The notes below the pieces were generated by a model that saw nothing but the letters and a program-made list of their open reading frames with translations, made no database searches and was not told the DNA's origin. Shown here one piece after another: positions 26,419-35,630 of a DNA stretch of 64,000 nt. The stretch lies in assembly GCA_025454525.1 (NCBI GenBank), contig JALOOG010000003.1, positions 21,536 to 85,535 on the forward strand, in the 5' to 3' direction. The stretch is from Anaerolineae bacterium. Its GTDB lineage: Bacteria > Chloroflexota > Anaerolineae > Aggregatilineales > Phototrophicaceae. A program made the translations under genes and the position numbers. Position 1 is the stretch's first letter; each line of letters begins with the position of its first letter.

Positions 26419-27444
26419 CTAATGGCGTTTACGTCCCTCTGGGATATAAACAAGATGATCATCCACTCTGGGGTCATCATAAGGATCATGACGACGAGAC
26501 ACGAACGCGATCAACAAACACAGCGCCCCGATCAAAAGTGCGATCCCGCTGACTTGGATAAACGACTCGGAGACCCGACTCGACGCATTCGTCGCCAATG
26601 TCAGAAAACTGAGGGTGAGATCTTCTTCGCCGCTCTCCATAGCCACTTCATTGATCATGGCTTGGCTCAATTCGATATTTTGGATCGCGCTACTGATCCC
26701 TAAGATCAACAAGGCGGGTAACATCACCATGAGGCCAATCCAAGTCCAACGAGAACGGGCATAACGCGCCCCGATCACCGCCGTGATCAGGGTTAAAATC
26801 GCCCCGATCCCTAACAGAAAATAGGACGGTACGCGGAACAATTCATCTAAAGGAACCTCCGGCGCAACATCGCCCATCTGCAAGGGTTGTTTAAATTCCC
26901 ATTCATCCGGTAGATCTTCAACCGCCGCGCTTAAGACCCCTTGGATCTGTTCTACCGTGGTATCCATAGGGACGGATTCAGGGCGACAGGTGGGCATCAT
27001 ACCGCGAAGTGGCTTGATGTCCCCTTCACAGACGGGTAACTCATCAGCGGCGGCTTGTGCGAATAACAACGCGCCGTCCGCCCTGAGATGTTCTTTGAGC
27101 GGCATCAGGTCAAAGGAGACGTTGATCTCATCTTGGCGCGTTTCTATTCCATCAAAGATCTGATCGATCACTTGCCCCATTTGTGAACGGAGATATTCGG
27201 GAGTGAGTGCGGCGCGAATCCCGGCATTGACCGACTCTTGAGGCAAATTGCCAAGATCAACCTGAAACGACGTTTGTAGCGCTTCACTGTCCAATAGGTT
27301 GACATAAAAATCTGGGTTACTAAACAGATCTTTGTAGAAATCACGTTCAAAGATCCACATGCTAATGGAAGCTAAAAATAATCCGACAAACAAGATCGGA
27401 AACACTAAAAACAGATAGATCGAACACCCAAAGAATGCGCGCAT
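26419..27444 (-). CDS. Membrane protein of unknown function
   Basis: 341 residues. One N-terminal hydrophobic segment (IYLFLVFPILFVGLFLASIS) is followed by a ~165-residue extracytoplasmic part with two cysteines (LPVCEGD and MPTCRPE), then three hydrophobic segments near residues 210-310 and a short basic tail. The soluble part has mainly helical character and acidic patches. I do not recognise the family. It is last in an operon with the FAH-family and ParA-like genes, seven bases from the former, with AGGGGG before the ATG. The operon context does not give a function. Confidence 0.6.
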   Translation of the reverse strand: MRAFFGCSIYLFLVFPILFVGLFLASISMWIFERDFYKDLFSNPDFYVNLLDSEALQTSFQVDLGNLPQESVNAGIRAALTPEYLRSQMGQVIDQIFDGIETRQDEINVSFDLMPLKEHLRADGALLFAQAAADELPVCEGDIKPLRGMMPTCRPESVPMDTTVEQIQGVLSAAVEDLPDEWEFKQPLQMGDVAPEVPLDELFRVPSYFLLGIGAILTLITAVIGARYARSRWTWIGLMVMLPALLILGISSAIQNIELSQAMINEVAMESGEEDLTLSFLTLATNASSRVSESFIQVSGIALLIGALCLLIAFVSRRHDPYDDPRVDDHLVYIPEGRKRH

Positions 27445-27451
27445 AGTCCCC

Positions 27452-28276
27452 CTAAGATTGCATCACTTGACAAGGATTGGTGAGCGTGCCGATCGGCTCA
27501 ATGGTGATGCTTACGGTATCGCTGTCTTGTAAGAAGCGCGGTGGAGTCATGCCTTTGCCGACTCCCGACGGCGTACCGGTGAGGATCACATCGCCCGGTT
27601 CTAGTGTAAACGATTGCGAACAGTACGCCACTAAATCATACACCCCGCGTAACATATGGGCGGTCAGGCCGTCTTGCATGGTCTCCCCGTTGACTTGGGT
27701 GATCACGCGCAAATTTTGTGGATCGGGGATCTCATTTTTAGTGACAATACAGGGCCCTAGTGGGCAAAATGTGTCCATACTTTTCGCCCGCGTCCACTGA
27801 CTCTCGCTGTCTTGCAGGTCGCGTGCGGACACATCATTGGCAATGGTGTAACCGAACAGATAATTCGGCACATCCGCTTCTCGAAGATACTTGCCACGTT
27901 TGCCGATCACCACCGCTAACTCGCCTTCCCAATCCACTTGTTGCGTGATCGTTTGATCCCACACGATCGGCTCATCGACACCGATCACACTGCTGCCAAA
28001 CTTGGCAAAGATCATCGGCGCGGCGGGAATTTGATTGCCTAATTCCGCGGCGTGTGCGGCGTAATTGCGTCCGATACATAAGATCTTACCGGGGCGCAAG
28101 GGCGCGAGTAACTTACATTCGGCAAGGGGAAAGCGATCACTGGTGCGACCGGGGGTGATCCCGCTTTCGATCAATGATCCCAACGATCCCAGCCACGGAA
28201 TCGCGATAATCTGATCCCCTTCAAGGATGCCGGCCTTGGGGGTTTTGCCTTTGTGCGAAAACATCACAACTTTCAT
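27452..28276 (-). CDS. Fumarylacetoacetate hydrolase family protein
   Basis: 274 residues. A short N-terminal domain is followed by the FAH catalytic beta-roll: CIGRNYAAHAAELGN, MIFAKFGSSVIG, then the metal-binding acidic residues in DWEGELAVVIGKRG and YTIANDVSARDLQ, and the ending GDVILTGTPSGVG. This pattern fits the FAHD1/2-hydroxyhepta-2,4-diene-1,7-dioate isomerase group, which hydrolyses or decarboxylates acylpyruvates and oxaloacetate with Mg2+. The exact substrate is not set by sequence. The start codon overlaps the stop of the ParA-like gene in an ATGA, so the two are translationally coupled. Confidence 0.85.
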   Translation of the reverse strand: MKVVMFSHKGKTPKAGILEGDQIIAIPWLGSLGSLIESGITPGRTSDRFPLAECKLLAPLRPGKILCIGRNYAAHAAELGNQIPAAPMIFAKFGSSVIGVDEPIVWDQTITQQVDWEGELAVVIGKRGKYLREADVPNYLFGYTIANDVSARDLQDSESQWTRAKSMDTFCPLGPCIVTKNEIPDPQNLRVITQVNGETMQDGLTAHMLRGVYDLVAYCSQSFTLEPGDVILTGTPSGVGKGMTPPRFLQDSDTVSITIEPIGTLTNPCQVMQS

Positions 28277-29268
28277 GGTTCACCTACTTCTAAATGGATG
28301 CGTTGAGCAATGGATAAAGCGACTTCTTTAAAATTTTGATACGCAAATTGCACTAATTTGCCGTGTGATCCGGTCGCACCATCGGCGGGTTTTAGGAAAA
28401 ACCAAGGTTTGCGGGCCTCCTGTGCCATGATCATTAAACTTCGGTAATGACGCACCAACCCGATCAGATAAGAGTCCGGTGTTTCTAAGGGGGGTTTAGA
28501 ATCTAAGATGTGTTCGTGGTAGGCGTTAGGAATGTGATTGATCCAACGTTGATAAGCACGTACAGGCTTATCAAACCGTTCACCATGTTGAATCACAATA
28601 TAACCGAGTGGTTGCATGTCACCGGAAGGGAGTGCAAACTCAATTTCAGCGTTTTTATGAAGCGTCTCCTTCCAAAGGCTGCGCCAATGCCTTAATGTTG
28701 GGCCTAAGTTCTGTAACCCTTGTAACGAAAACAGATCTGGCATCAATGGCGTGATCAAATAATCAGAGGAGATTAAAATCGATCGGTTGATCGCCCCTAA
28801 GTTTGGACCCATATCGGCTAGGATGATTTGGGCTTCATATTCTTTGGCCGCCGCCTGCATGATCCGCCAAAAGGCGCTTGTTACCCGTAATGCGCCTAGA
28901 TTCGCTTGGAGGGTATACGCCCATTCATCCGAAAGCAGCTGTTCAAAAAGCGACAAACCTAGATCGCCTGCCAGCAATCCAAGGTTAAACTCTATTTCTT
29001 GGATCTTTGGTTGGCGAATATCCCCACTACGATCGATCAAAGGTTGAACACATTGGTAAATCGTGTTGGGATCATTTTCCGTATGCCACAACTCCAATAA
29101 ACGATCTTCATCTAAAAAGGCGGCTGTCAGATTTGCTTGAGGATCAAGATCTGCCGCAATCACCCGCACCCCTAGTTCCGAAAACATATACGACAGATGA
29201 TAGACCAATGAGGTTTCCCCAACGCCGCCTGTACCGTTAAAAAACGCGATCGTTGGTATGGTACTCAT
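28273..29268 (-). CDS. ParA/MinD-like ATPase with altered P-loop
   Basis: 331 residues of the ParA/SIMIBI fold. The N-terminus reads AFFNGTGGVGETSLVYHL, where ParA proteins have KGGVGKT: the signature lysine is Thr and the catalytic P-loop lysine is Glu (codon GAA). The rest is well kept: VIAADLDPQANLT (switch I region), ILADMGPNLGAINR (Walker B/switch II) and LITPLMPDLFSLQGL. The C-terminal ~100 residues are helical. Relatives place related genes outside partition loci, so this may be a signalling or scaffolding protein rather than a chromosome partitioner. It is first gene of a three-gene operon with the FAH-family and membrane protein genes. Confidence 0.75.
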   Translation of the reverse strand: MSTIPTIAFFNGTGGVGETSLVYHLSYMFSELGVRVIAADLDPQANLTAAFLDEDRLLELWHTENDPNTIYQCVQPLIDRSGDIRQPKIQEIEFNLGLLAGDLGLSLFEQLLSDEWAYTLQANLGALRVTSAFWRIMQAAAKEYEAQIILADMGPNLGAINRSILISSDYLITPLMPDLFSLQGLQNLGPTLRHWRSLWKETLHKNAEIEFALPSGDMQPLGYIVIQHGERFDKPVRAYQRWINHIPNAYHEHILDSKPPLETPDSYLIGLVRHYRSLMIMAQEARKPWFFLKPADGATGSHGKLVQFAYQNFKEVALSIAQRIHLEVGEP

Positions 29269-29320
29269 TTGTGAACCTAAAACCCTTATAGGATGACATG
29301 ATCAAAATTACCTTGTTGGG

Positions 29321-29337
29321 TGGATCACTTCATTGTA
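29321..29337 (-). promoter_or_regulatory. Promoter element of the ParA-like operon
   Basis: On the minus strand an extended -10 TGTTACAAT is followed by GAAGTGATCCA. The segment TGGATCACTTCATTGTA (plus strand) matches TGGATCACTTTATTGTA at 26142-26158, which lies at the same kind of position before the giant surface gene. Confidence 0.4.
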
Positions 29338-29425
29338 ACAAAACTGCGGCTATAGTCCATAAGAGAGCGCTAGGGTAAAATTCGGGAAATAGAGTTTTTA
29401 AAATGAGTTGCACCAAGGAGGCGCA

Positions 29426-32290
29426 ATGTCAAACCCACCTGTAGCGGTTCAAAAATACGGGCAAAGTATCTGGATTGATAACATCCGGCGTAAGCTGCTC
29501 ACCGACGGCACCTTTACCCAGTGGATCGATCAATTCGGCGTAGTGGGTGTCACCTCAAACCCCACGATCTTCCAAAAAGCGATCGGCGGCTCAGATGATT
29601 ACGATGAGACGATTAAAACCATGCTCAGTGATGACGTGGATACCATTTATGAGCGCTTGGCGGTGGCCGATATTCAAGCGGCCGTTGAGATGTTCCGGCC
29701 GATCTATGATGCTACTGAAGGCCGCGATGGGTATGTCAGTCTTGAGGTGTCCCCTCTACTCGCCCATGACACCCAAGGCACGATTGAAGAAGCCAAGCGG
29801 TTGTATCAAGCGGTCAACGCGCCCAATGTCATGATCAAGATCCCCGCCACTCCCGAAGGCATTCCCGCGATCGAAGAGACGATCTACACCGGAATCAATG
29901 TCAATGTCACTTTGATCTTTTCGGTGACCAATTACCTCCAAGTGGCCGAAGCGTATATCCGCGGACTCGAACGTCGTCAGGCCGAGGGCAAACCGATCCA
30001 AAAGATCGCCTCGGTGGCCAGTTTCTTCTTGAGTCGGATCGATACGATGATCGATCAAATGCTGCAAAACAATGTACGCGCCGCCCAAGGCCGCGATATT
30101 GACCGCGTGGCTGCGAACAATCGTTTGTTAGGCAAGGCCGCGATCGCCAACGCAAAACTCGCTTACAAACACTTCATGACCTTGTTTTATGGGGATCGCT
30201 TCGCTCAATTGCGTGCCGCTGGCGCACAAGTCCAACGGCCGCTCTGGGCCTCCACCAGCACCAAAAATCCCGCGTATGCCGATACGATGTATGTGGATGC
30301 GCTGATCGGGCGCGATACCGTCAACACCTTACCCCCCGAAACCTTGGCCGCCTTCAAAGACCATGGCACCGCCGATCATGAATCGATCCTTGATGCGATC
30401 GATCAAGCGCAAGAAGTCTTGGATATGCTGGCTGAAGTGGGTATCGACATCGATCAGATCACCAAACGCTTACAAGATGATGGCGTAGAGGCGTTTGCCA
30501 ACTCATTCACATCCTTGATCGAACAGGTGGACGCAAAACGTACCCTCTTGCAAACGGGTTTGATGTCCCAGACGCGAGTCGCCTTAGGGATCTATGGCGA
30601 TGCTGTGCAGAGTGCGCTCAAAGCGCTTGACCAAAAATACATCAATGCGCGCATCTGGTCAAAAGAGGGCAGCGTCTGGAAAGACCACGGCCCGACGATC
30701 GCCAAGATCGAACAGCGCCTCGGTTGGTTAGATGTGTTGGACACGATCGATCTAGAGCGCGTTAAAGCTTTACAAGGGCAAATGAGCGCGTTTAGTCATC
30801 TAGTATTGTTGGGTATGGGCGGGAGTAGCCTCGCTCCGGAAGTCTTAAGCGAGACCTTCGGACATACGCCGGGGTATCCTCGCTTTTTGATGCTGGATAG
30901 CACCGTACCGGAGCGGATCAAACAAATTGAGGACGCGATCGATCTCCCGAACACGCTGTTTATTGTGGCCAGCAAGTCCGGATCAACGATCGAAACCGAT
31001 TGTTTTTATCGCTACTTCTACGATAAAACCGGCGGCAACGGCCGTCAATTTATCGCGATCACCGATCCCGGCTCACAATTGGCTCAAACCGCTCAAGCCG
31101 AAGGCTTTCGGGAGGTGTTCCTGAATCCGGCGGACATCGGCGGGCGTTATTCGGCACTCAGCTACTTTGGGATCGTGCCGGCCGCCCTCATGGGGATCGA
31201 TGTGCAGGCCTTGTGGGATAGCGCAGGTGAGGTCATCCGCTCCTCAAATAATAACGTGAGCGCCGCGCAACACCCTAGCGCCTATCTCGGCGCGATCATC
31301 GGCGCGTTGGCCTTGAATGGACGCGATAAGCTGTGTCTATTTTGCAGCCCGTCAATTGCCACCTTTGGAAGTTGGGTGGAGCAGTTGGTCGCCGAAAGCA
31401 CAGGCAAAGAAGGCAAGGGGATTTTACCCGTCGTGGGTGCAACTGTCGGAAAACCGCATGATTACGCCAGTGATCGCGTGTTTGTCTACCTCAAAGTCGA
31501 AGGCGATCCGGGGAATGAGGAATTAGATCCCGGGATTCGTGCGTTGCGAGAGGCCGGTCATCCGCGCATCACGATCACCTTAAAAGATCGGTTTGCGTTG
31601 GGTGGAGAGTTCTTCCGGTGGGAATATGCAACCGCGATCGCGGGCCATCTCTTAGAGATCAACCCCTTTGATGAGCCGAACGTCACCGAGAGCAAAAACA
31701 ACACCAGTCGCTTGTTAGATCACTTCCAAGCGCACGGCCACTTCCCAGAGACCACGCCGCTGTTACAAACCGATGCGGTCAAGTTATATCTGAATGAGAC
31801 CACCCGGCAATTGTTGTTCCAAGTGGGCGAAAAACACGGCTATGATACGTCGGATGTGGTGCAGTTATTGGCCGCGCAACTGATCGGCACACATGCCGGG
31901 GATTACTTCGCGATCTTGGCTTATTTGCCACAAGACCCGGCGATCAGCGAAAAATTAGAGGAGATCCGCCGCCGGATTCGTCATGTGACTCGGCGTGCTG
32001 TCACGGTCGGTTATGGCCCACGTTACCTGCATAGCACCGGACAACTCCACAAAGGCGGCGCGAATAATGGCGTGTTCTTACAATTCACCCATGACGACGC
32101 ACTCGATCTCGCCATTCCGGGGATGCCCTTTAGTTTTGGCACGCTGAAGACCGCGCAAGCGGCCGGCGATTTTGAGGCGCTTAGCACCCATAAACGGCGG
32201 GCGCTCCGTATTCATCTAGGGGATCATCCCTTGAATGGGTTAGACACGGTGTTAGCGGCGATCCAATTTGCTGAAAGTCGCAATCAGTAA
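29426..32290 (+). CDS. tal-pgi: Bifunctional transaldolase / glucose-6-phosphate isomerase
   Basis: 954 residues from ATG 29426 (AAGGAGG seven bases upstream); an upstream TTG at 29408 is less likely. Residues 1-360 are transaldolase: GVTSNPTIFQKAI, VSPLLAHDT, and the Schiff-base lysine in MIKIPATPEG. Residues 385-945 are phosphoglucose isomerase: MGGSSLAPEV, SKSGSTIETD and a conserved glutamate region in GGRYSALSYFG. The fusion joins the non-oxidative pentose phosphate pathway to glycolysis: it shuffles dihydroxyacetone units between sugar phosphates and interconverts glucose-6-P and fructose-6-P. Fused versions are known from Chloroflexota, Actinobacteria and others. Both halves look intact. 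It is a single gene with a GC-rich hairpin downstream. Confidence 0.92.
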   Translation: MSNPPVAVQKYGQSIWIDNIRRKLLTDGTFTQWIDQFGVVGVTSNPTIFQKAIGGSDDYDETIKTMLSDDVDTIYERLAVADIQAAVEMFRPIYDATEGRDGYVSLEVSPLLAHDTQGTIEEAKRLYQAVNAPNVMIKIPATPEGIPAIEETIYTGINVNVTLIFSVTNYLQVAEAYIRGLERRQAEGKPIQKIASVASFFLSRIDTMIDQMLQNNVRAAQGRDIDRVAANNRLLGKAAIANAKLAYKHFMTLFYGDRFAQLRAAGAQVQRPLWASTSTKNPAYADTMYVDALIGRDTVNTLPPETLAAFKDHGTADHESILDAIDQAQEVLDMLAEVGIDIDQITKRLQDDGVEAFANSFTSLIEQVDAKRTLLQTGLMSQTRVALGIYGDAVQSALKALDQKYINARIWSKEGSVWKDHGPTIAKIEQRLGWLDVLDTIDLERVKALQGQMSAFSHLVLLGMGGSSLAPEVLSETFGHTPGYPRFLMLDSTVPERIKQIEDAIDLPNTLFIVASKSGSTIETDCFYRYFYDKTGGNGRQFIAITDPGSQLAQTAQAEGFREVFLNPADIGGRYSALSYFGIVPAALMGIDVQALWDSAGEVIRSSNNNVSAAQHPSAYLGAIIGALALNGRDKLCLFCSPSIATFGSWVEQLVAESTGKEGKGILPVVGATVGKPHDYASDRVFVYLKVEGDPGNEELDPGIRALREAGHPRITITLKDRFALGGEFFRWEYATAIAGHLLEINPFDEPNVTESKNNTSRLLDHFQAHGHFPETTPLLQTDAVKLYLNETTRQLLFQVGEKHGYDTSDVVQLLAAQLIGTHAGDYFAILAYLPQDPAISEKLEEIRRRIRHVTRRAVTVGYGPRYLHSTGQLHKGGANNGVFLQFTHDDALDLAIPGMPFSFGTLKTAQAAGDFEALSTHKRRALRIHLGDHPLNGLDTVLAAIQFAESRNQ

Positions 32291-32308
32291 TGACCAGCGC
32301 TCTTTTTA

Positions 32309-32352
32309 GGGGGGTAAGGCAAAAATCACACCTTGATTTTACACCACCCCCC
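32309..32352 (+). terminator. Hairpin after tal-pgi
   Basis: Nested stem: outer arms GGGGGGT and ACCCCCC, inner arms AAAATCA and TGATTTT. It lies 18 bases beyond the stop. No T-run follows on the plus strand; T5 precedes it, so it might favour the other strand or act with a processing step. Confidence 0.5.
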
Positions 32353-32408
32353 TTAACAAGATTGAGTCTTGTCAATGAGGCCGATTTTCGATAGACTATG
32401 GGTATGTT

Positions 32409-32482
32409 CGGGGCGTAGCGCAGCCCGGTAGCGCGCATCGTTCGGGTCGATGAGGTCATGGGTTCGAATCCCGTCGCCCCGA
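32409..32482 (+). tRNA. tRNA-Pro (anticodon CGG)
   Basis: 74 bases folding as a full cloverleaf. Acceptor arms are CGGGGCG and CGCCCCG with discriminator A. The D arm is GCGC-AGCCCGGTA-GCGC, the anticodon stem CATCG/CGATG encloses the loop TTCGGGT (anticodon CGG), and the T arm is ATGGG-TTCGAAT-CCCGT. It reads CCG proline codons. The 3' CCA is not encoded. A hairpin and T7 run follow directly. Confidence 0.95.
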
Positions 32483-32492
32483 CATATCACCA

Positions 32493-32527
32493 AAAGTTCA
32501 CAAGCACCTTTGTGGGCTTTTTTTATT
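32493..32527 (+). terminator. Terminator after tRNA-Pro
   Basis: Short stem CACAA/TTGTG (32499-32514) followed by GGGC and T7. It ends the tRNA transcript before the secreted protein promoter. Confidence 0.65.
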
Positions 32528-32603
32528 TCCCGCTCCGTAAAGGTAAATTTTTGTATACGATCCTCGTCACCACTAGAAATTTACTTTTTTTATTGTAAGA
32601 AGA

Positions 32604-32612
32604 TGTTATAAT
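32604..32612 (+). promoter_or_regulatory. Extended -10 promoter of the secreted protein gene
   Basis: TGTTATAAT is a perfect extended -10 element, 69 bases before the ATG at 32681. The -35 region is AT-rich without a clear TTGACA. The same TGnTATAAT layout recurs at 50097. Confidence 0.6.
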
Positions 32613-32680
32613 GAAATTTGGGGTTTGAAAAGTAAATTCCTCTCCAATCGTTCATCTTACCGAGAAGTTAAAGGGAGATT

Positions 32681-34714
32681 ATGTCATCGAAATTGCGTTT
32701 ATTGTTCATGTTTATCGTGCTGCTGTTGCTCAGTAGCTTGATTCCGGTCTTGGGAGAAGGCAGCCGTGAGGCGGTCGCCACGGGCGGCGCACGCCCAAGT
32801 TTAAGTAATGATGTGTATGTCTATGTAAATGCCGGTGAAGATGTTTTGTTGGGCAGCAATGTCGGTATCTCATGGCTTAGCCCGACCGGTATCGACAACG
32901 GATCTTGCGCGGGTGGGAACTTAAACTCCCCCGCCGCGGAAACGGCCGGCCCCTTGCCCACCAGTGGCGGTTATAACCCAGGTGACATCAACAACCCCAA
33001 CTCCAGCCCCACGGATTGTGTGTTTGATGCAGAAGAGAGTGGTATTTACATCATCAGTTATAGCACTCTATACACTTACTGGGATGTGACGGTGCGTACT
33101 ACGGCGAACAACGCATCCACCACGATCACCGGACGGACGTATGTCACCATTTTCGCCGCTGATTTCGGGGGTTGGTTTAGCCCCGGTGGCCCCGGCGTGG
33201 CTTGGCGGCAAGTGGTGTATATTCTCACCCGTGACGGCTATCTGTATCGCATGAATATGAACGATGTAGACGGCTTCGTGATGCAGTTCTATTCCAACAA
33301 CAAAGGCTTGCGTGATGCAAACGGTTTACCTGTGTACACGTCGGGCAATGCCAACCTATTTACGATCCAAGATCCCACCACTGCGGATACGGCGACCGAT
33401 TGGACAAACAAGATCTTCATCAACGTCCCCGCGGCCGATCTGCCGTTAACCGCGCCGATTAATTCAACCTCTGGCCAAACTTCGACTTGGTTACTCACCC
33501 CGCCGATCAATATCGAGATTATCAACTTCACGTTTACCCCCACTGCCCAACAAGGCGGCAATGCTCAACCCGGGGGCGGTCAATTTGCGTTCACCGTGTC
33601 CAACGGCACGCAAATCAACTATGACATCGTGTTGACTTTCAGCAATCCAAGCTATCAAACCCGTCGCTTGGTGGGATCAACCAATACAATCTCGACCACT
33701 GCCAATTGGGATGGTTTGGACGGTACAGGGGCGGTCGTCGCTAGTTCAAATGTCAGCGCACAATTGACGCTTAAAGGCGGTGAGGTTCACTTCCCGTATC
33801 AAGACGTGGAATACAACTACCGCGGTATGATTTTGCAATTGCTACAAGGCAACAAACAAGGCGATCCGTTAACGGTCGTGACCTCCAACATCTACTACAA
33901 CGATAGCACGATCGGCCGTCCCGGTGGCCCGACCCCACTTAACGCATCAATCACCCCCGTAGACAGCAGCGCGGGCGCGCACGTTTGGGGCAACAATTTC
34001 GGGGATGCGCTGTTGATCGATACTTGGTCATTCCTGCCAGACATCAACGAAACCAACAACTTTACGGTCAATCCATTCCCACCGACACCGACGAATACCC
34101 CTCTCCCACCCACCGCCACCAACACGCCTGTTCCGCCCACGGCTACATTTACCGCTACACCAGAACCCACTGGGATAGAATTGTTACAAAATGGGAGCTA
34201 TGAAGTCGTTGAACCGACCGATCCCTTACAAGCGGCTTTCTGGGGTTTCCGTTCACCCAATGGCGCTACGGGCGAGAGACGACTCTGCAACTCGGTTCCG
34301 GCGTTTGAAGGGGTGTGCGTGTATCAATTCCGTGGCAGCGGCCCGACTGAAGACAGCATCCTTCAACAACGGTTAGATTTGAGCAGTGTCACCTTAAACG
34401 CGGGCGATCGTCTGTTCTTGCGCGGTCAGGTGTGGGCGTTAGACGCGCCGAACTACCGGATTCGCTTGGCCGTCACCTATAACGACGGCACGACTGAATA
34501 TCCACAAATTCGCTTCAATACGGCGACCAGTGGATGGACACCCTTACGCGACTCGACCACGGGCCAACGTTTAGACTTCACGATCACCCGTACTGACATC
34601 GCACAAATCCGCTTGATCATCTGGGGCCGTAACACCTTAGGCCGCGCCAACTTCGACGCGATGAGCGTCCAGTTGATCGAACCTAGTTTTTCACCGATGA
34701 TCCCGATGCCTTAA
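32681..34714 (+). CDS. Secreted surface protein with Pro/Thr linker and IPMP module
   Basis: 677 residues. The signal peptide is LRLLFMFIVLLLLSSLIPVLG. Residues 30-460 form a Gly/Thr/Asn-rich, beta-rich domain I do not recognise, with VTIFAADFGGWF and WRQVVYILTRDGYLYRMN. Residues 467-500 are a Pro/Thr linker (PPTPTNTPLPPTATNTP), common in exported Chloroflexota proteins. Residues 505-665 are the shared C-terminal module: LLQNGSYEV, RRLCNSVPAFEGVCVYQF, then FDAMSVQL. The protein ends in SPMIPMP, the same last four residues as the giant protein and the cell-wall amidase. Start is supported by AAAGGGAG. It is a single gene with its own extended -10 and terminator. Confidence 0.75.
   Translation: MSSKLRLLFMFIVLLLLSSLIPVLGEGSREAVATGGARPSLSNDVYVYVNAGEDVLLGSNVGISWLSPTGIDNGSCAGGNLNSPAAETAGPLPTSGGYNPGDINNPNSSPTDCVFDAEESGIYIISYSTLYTYWDVTVRTTANNASTTITGRTYVTIFAADFGGWFSPGGPGVAWRQVVYILTRDGYLYRMNMNDVDGFVMQFYSNNKGLRDANGLPVYTSGNANLFTIQDPTTADTATDWTNKIFINVPAADLPLTAPINSTSGQTSTWLLTPPINIEIINFTFTPTAQQGGNAQPGGGQFAFTVSNGTQINYDIVLTFSNPSYQTRRLVGSTNTISTTANWDGLDGTGAVVASSNVSAQLTLKGGEVHFPYQDVEYNYRGMILQLLQGNKQGDPLTVVTSNIYYNDSTIGRPGGPTPLNASITPVDSSAGAHVWGNNFGDALLIDTWSFLPDINETNNFTVNPFPPTPTNTPLPPTATNTPVPPTATFTATPEPTGIELLQNGSYEVVEPTDPLQAAFWGFRSPNGATGERRLCNSVPAFEGVCVYQFRGSGPTEDSILQQRLDLSSVTLNAGDRLFLRGQVWALDAPNYRIRLAVTYNDGTTEYPQIRFNTATSGWTPLRDSTTGQRLDFTITRTDIAQIRLIIWGRNTLGRANFDAMSVQLIEPSFSPMIPMP
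34180..34690 (+). other. C-terminal module with cysteine pair, copy 2
   Basis: Residues ~500-670 of the secreted protein. It aligns with copies 1 and 3 at the opening (NGSYE), the cysteine pair (RRLCNSVPAFEGVCVY), a Gly-Asp turn before the central strands and the closing FDAMSVQL, followed by a short tail and IPMP. Confidence 0.65.
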
Positions 34715-34746
34715 GTTTTATCCGTTTCACCTCTCGTATCGTAAAC

Positions 34747-34778
34747 AAAAACTCACGCCTTAGCGCGTGAGTTTTTTT
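34747..34778. terminator. Bidirectional terminator between convergent genes
   Basis: Arms ACTCACGC and GCGTGAGT with a six-base loop, flanked by A-rich sequence on the left and T7 on the right. It serves the secreted protein gene and the minus-strand amidase gene that ends at 34791. Confidence 0.85.
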
Positions 34779-34790
34779 GACTGTTGATCC

Positions 34791-35594
34791 CTATAATTTG
34801 AGGTCTAAGGCCTCATACAGATCTGGCCGGCGATCTTCAAACACCGGAATCCGCTCCCGCGCTTGTTCCACCCGATCAAGGTCAATTTCGACGGTGATCA
34901 AGATCGGTTCATCCGACGCTTCCGCTAAGATCTTGCCCCAAGGATCAACGATCATCGATCGTCCACCAAATACGGTATCGCCGATCTCGCCACAGGTGTT
35001 GGTCGCAATCAAGTACACCTGATTTTCGATCGCCCGCGCTTGCAACAACACGCGCCAATGTTCGATCCGCTCTTGGGGCCATTCGGCCGGCACGATCACG
35101 ATCCGAGCGCCCTCTAACGCATATCGCCGGAACAATTCTGGAAAACGTAAATCATAACAGATCGCCAGTCCGGTCTTGCCCCACGGCAGATCCATCACCA
35201 ACGGGGAGGATCCCGGTTGGAGGTATTGATCCTCTTTCATCAGCCGGAACAGATGCACCTTGCGATACACGCCCACCATGCGGCCATTTGGTGCGAAAAA
35301 CGGCGCGCTGTTGGCCACTTCTAAGCCGCGTTTCTCCAAGACCGATCCGACAATGCTGATTTTATGTTGGGTGGCGATATTGGAGAGTTGCAAAAAGATG
35401 CCCGAATTGAGTTGATCGGCCAATTCGCGGCTTTGGCTTAAAGCGTAACCCGTTGACCACAATTCCGGAAGTACCAAGAGATGCGATCCGCGTCGGGCGG
35501 CTTCGGCCGCCAATTTTTCCATCTGTGCCTGATTACGTTTGACATCGCCCAAAGCGATCCGCATTTGTGCCAACGAAACGGTTAATTTAGCCAT
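34791..35594 (-). CDS. Carbon-nitrogen hydrolase (nitrilase/omega-amidase type)
   Basis: 267 residues with the full Glu-Lys-Cys triad: LLVLPELWSTGYAL (Glu), VYRKVHLF (Lys) and GLAICYDLRFPELFR (Cys). The sequence around the triad and the VIVPAEWPQERI stretch resemble Nit2/omega-amidase and 2-oxoglutaramate amidases, which hydrolyse small amides in the cytosol. The substrate is not proven. It is last of a long minus-strand operon that begins with the Mrp antiporter genes, 36 bases after the shikimate-kinase-like gene. Confidence 0.85.
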   Translation of the reverse strand: MAKLTVSLAQMRIALGDVKRNQAQMEKLAAEAARRGSHLLVLPELWSTGYALSQSRELADQLNSGIFLQLSNIATQHKISIVGSVLEKRGLEVANSAPFFAPNGRMVGVYRKVHLFRLMKEDQYLQPGSSPLVMDLPWGKTGLAICYDLRFPELFRRYALEGARIVIVPAEWPQERIEHWRVLLQARAIENQVYLIATNTCGEIGDTVFGGRSMIVDPWGKILAEASDEPILITVEIDLDRVEQARERIPVFEDRRPDLYEALDLKL

Positions 35595-35630
35595 GTGTAC
35601 TTACCTTACTGTTTTCTCTCTATCATAGCG

